A stretch of 46,904 bases of DNA from Microcoleus sp. LEGE 07076 (GTDB lineage: Bacteria; Cyanobacteriota; Cyanobacteriia; Cyanobacteriales; Microcoleaceae): assembly GCF_015207455.1 (NCBI RefSeq), contig NZ_JADEWV010000026.1:1-46904 (forward strand). Reading direction: 5' to 3'. The notes beneath the pieces are model-generated. The model saw only the letters and a program-made list of their open reading frames with translations. It had not been told where the DNA came from and did no database searches. Within the stretch, counting starts at the first letter, position 1; each line of letters opens with the position of its first letter. Of this stretch, positions 44,309 through 46,904 are shown in pieces. The position numbers and the translations under genes are program-made.

Positions 44309-46888
44309 GTGTTCTTGAAAACAACCGGAAAAATACCTAGATTGAAACCAAAAAGCTTAAATCGAACTTTGCCGCTAGCAACCTTTGAGGCTGCTTACCA
44401 GTTGTTACAGCAAATGGCTGAACTCCCGGGAGCGATTTGGCTGGCCGACGATGCGCTCGCGGATGATGAAAATGGGGAAAATTCGTCGGAAAGGTTTGCA
44501 GTAGTGGTATCAGATCGGTTTAGCGCGCTGCTGCGGGGCAAGCTATTAGATAAGCAGGCAACAAACAAAGGCAAACACAGCGAAAAATATCTCTATTCGC
44601 AATTAAATGTGGAGTTGACCTTCGAGCCAAGGGCGATCGCCAATTTTCTCTCTCCCCTCGCAAAAAAAATCGCAGAAATAACCCCCGCAACCAGGAAAAC
44701 AATTGACCTTCGTCCCCTCAAACAAGCAATAAAAAATATACAGCCCAACTCGGCAGCTATTCAAAGCGAATTTACCCTGAATTTGCTGGAGCTTCTCGCG
44801 ACAGAGGCCAGCAAAAACAGTCAGCCTCCCCTACAGGCCCAAACAGAAATACAGGAAAATTCTGCGCCCCAACCGATCGCTCCGGAAACGCTACAGCACC
44901 AGATTGGTGAAGCTGTCGATCTTGCACAAATTCCCAGTTCCAGCATTCCATTTTGTCAAGCAGTGGAAGATGCTTTGCAGCAACAGCTCGCACAAGAGCG
45001 ACTTCTCAATCAGGTGACAACTCAAATCCGCCAGAGTTTGGAATTGCCTGTCATTTTGTCAAAAGCAGTTTCGAGAGTGCGAGAGTTTTTGGAAGTCGAT
45101 CGCCTGTTAATTTATCAATTTGAAAAAGTGCCTGCGCCGCCCGATGGCGAGTTAGGCAAACAAATACCTGCAGCAGTTTCTGGCTCTGGCGAAGTCAAAG
45201 AACATTTCGGTTCTTTCTTGTATTTAGGTAGCGTCACCTACGAAGCTTTAGCCACCGATGCTATCTCGTCTGTACTGAATTTTAGTGAAGGCGCACAGTG
45301 TTTTCCTGATGGAGTCATCGACAGAGAAAAGTATCGCAAAGGTTTGGCTTTGTACGTCGCGGATGTGGAAACAACTTACTCTTCCCACCCTTGTTTTTTA
45401 GAGTTGATGCGGCGGGCGAAGGTGCGGTCGAAGTTGCTAGTACCGATCGTAGTTCAAGACGAATTGTGGGGGCTGCTAATTGCCCACCAGTGTACTGTGC
45501 AGGAGTGGGAAGAAACCAAAAAAACATTTTTGCGGCAAATAGCAGAACATTTGGCGATCGCCATTTACCAAGCCGAACTTTATGCAGAAGTTCAGCAACA
45601 AAAATGCACCTCAGAACTGCGCTTCATAGAGCGCACGCGAGAACTACGCGATGCACTCGTCGCCGCCCAGTCTGCCAGCCTCGCCAAGAGCGAATTTTTG
45701 GCAGCTATGAGCCACGAATTGCGGACTCCCCTCACCTGCGTCATCGGCATTTCCGACACCCTGCTGCGGTGGTCTTACGGCAAAGTTGGCACCAAACAAG
45801 TGCCGCTGCAAAAGCAGCGGCAGTACCTGCAAACTATCCGGGACAGCGGCGACCACTTATTGGAATTAATTAACGATATTTTAGATTTATCGCAAGTAGA
45901 AGCTGGAAAAGCAGTATTAAAAATTAGTGCATTTTCAATTTCTAAATTAGCTTCTCAAAGCCTCCACGCCCTCAAAGAAAAAGCTGCCGCTAAAGGCGTT
46001 GAATTAATTCAAGAACAGCGGATCGCACAAGAGTGCGATCTCTTCACCGCTGACCCACGCCGCTTGAGACAAATTCTTTTCAATTTATTAGGAAATGCAA
46101 TTAAATTTACTCCCGAAGGCGGGCGAGTCATCCTGCGAGTTTGGGTGACTGAAGATCCAAATCGAACGCCGGAAGTGCGACAGCCCGGTACTGCACCGCC
46201 CGGTAGCACTGCTGTGTTTCAAATCAAAGATAGTGGCATTGGAATTCCCGAAGATCAGCGCTCGCTTTTGTTTCAAAAATTCCAGCAGTTGGATTCCCCC
46301 TACCGCCGCGAATACGGCGGCACCGGTCTGGGATTGGCTTTAACCAAACAGTTAGTAGAGCTTCACGGCGGCGCGATCGAAGTCAACTCTACAGTTGATG
46401 TCGGCTCTACTTTTACCGTTTTTATACCCATCCAAACTAACACCAAAGATGAATCCACAAAATTAAAATATGAAAAATTGAATTCATCTTTACCGCTGCA
46501 CTCTTCCTCGCGAAGCAGCCTCGTACTCGTCGAAGAAGATGAAGAAACTGCCATGGTGATTTGTGATATCCTGACAGCAGCAGGACTGCAAGTGGTGTGG
46601 ATGATTGAAGGTTCGGCGGCGGTAGAACAAATAGAACTTTTGCAGCCGAATGCTGTGATTGTCAGTATGCGTTTGCCCGGGATGAATGGCTGCGAAATAA
46701 TTCACCAACTGCGCCAAAAACCCGCTACTGAAAATCTCAAAATCCTGGCTTTAAGCGCCTATGAAATTCCTGCCGATCAAGTATCTTTAGCGACGGCGGG
46801 AGCTAACGATTGTTTGGCTAAACCGATTCACCCTCAGCAATTGCTAGACAAAATTCTTTTTTTAATGACCGGAATTGGTAATGGGTAA
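44309..46888 (+). CDS. GAF-domain hybrid sensor histidine kinase with degenerate receiver
   Basis: The 859-residue product has an N-terminal ~160-residue conserved-looking domain (LPGAIWLADDAL, FAVVVSDRFSALLRG), a Gln-rich linker, a GAF domain (~238-420) of the cyanobacterial light-sensor type, a kinase core with His469 in SHELRTPLT, an N box NLLGNAIKF and G boxes DSGIGIP and GGTGLGLA, and a C-terminal receiver-like domain (~740-855). In the GAF domain the place of the bilin-binding CH reads HPCFLELM, with Cys362 but Phe for His. In the receiver the phospho-acceptor position is Ser786 (VSMRLPG) although the Lys in AKPI is kept. The start is GTG; no ATG exists until codon 36. Confidence 0.85.
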   Translation: MFLKTTGKIPRLKPKSLNRTLPLATFEAAYQLLQQMAELPGAIWLADDALADDENGENSSERFAVVVSDRFSALLRGKLLDKQATNKGKHSEKYLYSQLNVELTFEPRAIANFLSPLAKKIAEITPATRKTIDLRPLKQAIKNIQPNSAAIQSEFTLNLLELLATEASKNSQPPLQAQTEIQENSAPQPIAPETLQHQIGEAVDLAQIPSSSIPFCQAVEDALQQQLAQERLLNQVTTQIRQSLELPVILSKAVSRVREFLEVDRLLIYQFEKVPAPPDGELGKQIPAAVSGSGEVKEHFGSFLYLGSVTYEALATDAISSVLNFSEGAQCFPDGVIDREKYRKGLALYVADVETTYSSHPCFLELMRRAKVRSKLLVPIVVQDELWGLLIAHQCTVQEWEETKKTFLRQIAEHLAIAIYQAELYAEVQQQKCTSELRFIERTRELRDALVAAQSASLAKSEFLAAMSHELRTPLTCVIGISDTLLRWSYGKVGTKQVPLQKQRQYLQTIRDSGDHLLELINDILDLSQVEAGKAVLKISAFSISKLASQSLHALKEKAAAKGVELIQEQRIAQECDLFTADPRRLRQILFNLLGNAIKFTPEGGRVILRVWVTEDPNRTPEVRQPGTAPPGSTAVFQIKDSGIGIPEDQRSLLFQKFQQLDSPYRREYGGTGLGLALTKQLVELHGGAIEVNSTVDVGSTFTVFIPIQTNTKDESTKLKYEKLNSSLPLHSSSRSSLVLVEEDEETAMVICDILTAAGLQVVWMIEGSAAVEQIELLQPNAVIVSMRLPGMNGCEIIHQLRQKPATENLKILALSAYEIPADQVSLATAGANDCLAKPIHPQQLLDKILFLMTGIGNG

Positions 46889-46904
46889 TTGGGCATGGGG
46901 CATA

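Overview
The window reads as chromosomal DNA from a filamentous, phycobilisome-containing cyanobacterium of the Oscillatoriales type (Microcoleus/Oscillatoria-like). The evidence is the dense HIP1-type octamers (GCGATCGC and GCGATCGA), genes for CpcG, a CpcS-type lyase, NblA, Psb32, sucrose-phosphate phosphatase, phytochrome and a four-ACT aspartate kinase, and intergenic regions full of heptamer repeats and palindromes. The genus is an inference.

Layout. 1-4290: the N-terminal part of a subtilisin-like protease leaving the left edge (minus strand), an M50-type membrane metalloprotease, a PEP-CTERM protein, tRNA-Leu(CAG) and a SPOUT rRNA methyltransferase. 4566-6970: a graveyard of mobile DNA, with a decayed IS1634-type transposase, a remnant of a CHAT-type gene split by a three-copy MITE-like array with a visible 8-bp target duplication, and the 3' end of an IS630 transposase. 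7032-9055: a phycobilisome block with nblA on one strand diverging from cpcS and cpcG. 9190-18350: housekeeping genes (RluA-type pseudouridine synthase, RecQ, PhyH-type dioxygenase, M23 peptidase, FtsH, FMN reductase) separated by repeats. 18582-26718: psb32, a DUF4346 gene, a solo-looking C5 DNA methyltransferase converging on a duplicated A-B-A' cassette of unknown small genes, lysC, a Uma2-family protein and a HAD phosphatase. 27348-46888: a signalling-rich segment with a LOV-PAS histidine kinase, an SLH/OprB-type porin, sucrose-phosphate phosphatase, DUF6464, ComFB-like and DUF1830 proteins, a phytochrome histidine kinase, a REC-wHTH-HPt-REC-REC regulator, a CBS/coiled-coil protein and a GAF hybrid kinase with a degenerate receiver.

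How genes may work together. NblA removes phycobilisomes while CpcS and CpcG build them, so the divergent block carries opposing functions. The phytochrome kinase has no receiver and lies 166 nt downstream, on the same strand, of a regulator holding three receivers, an HPt domain and a DNA-binding domain; together they could form a complete red-light phosphorelay. A LOV kinase about 6 kb away would add blue-light input.

The least explained items are the duplicated A-B-A' cassette at 21492-22868, the MITE-like array at 5690-6355 with an internal 18-bp micro-inversion, and several cases where a repeat appears to have changed a gene end.
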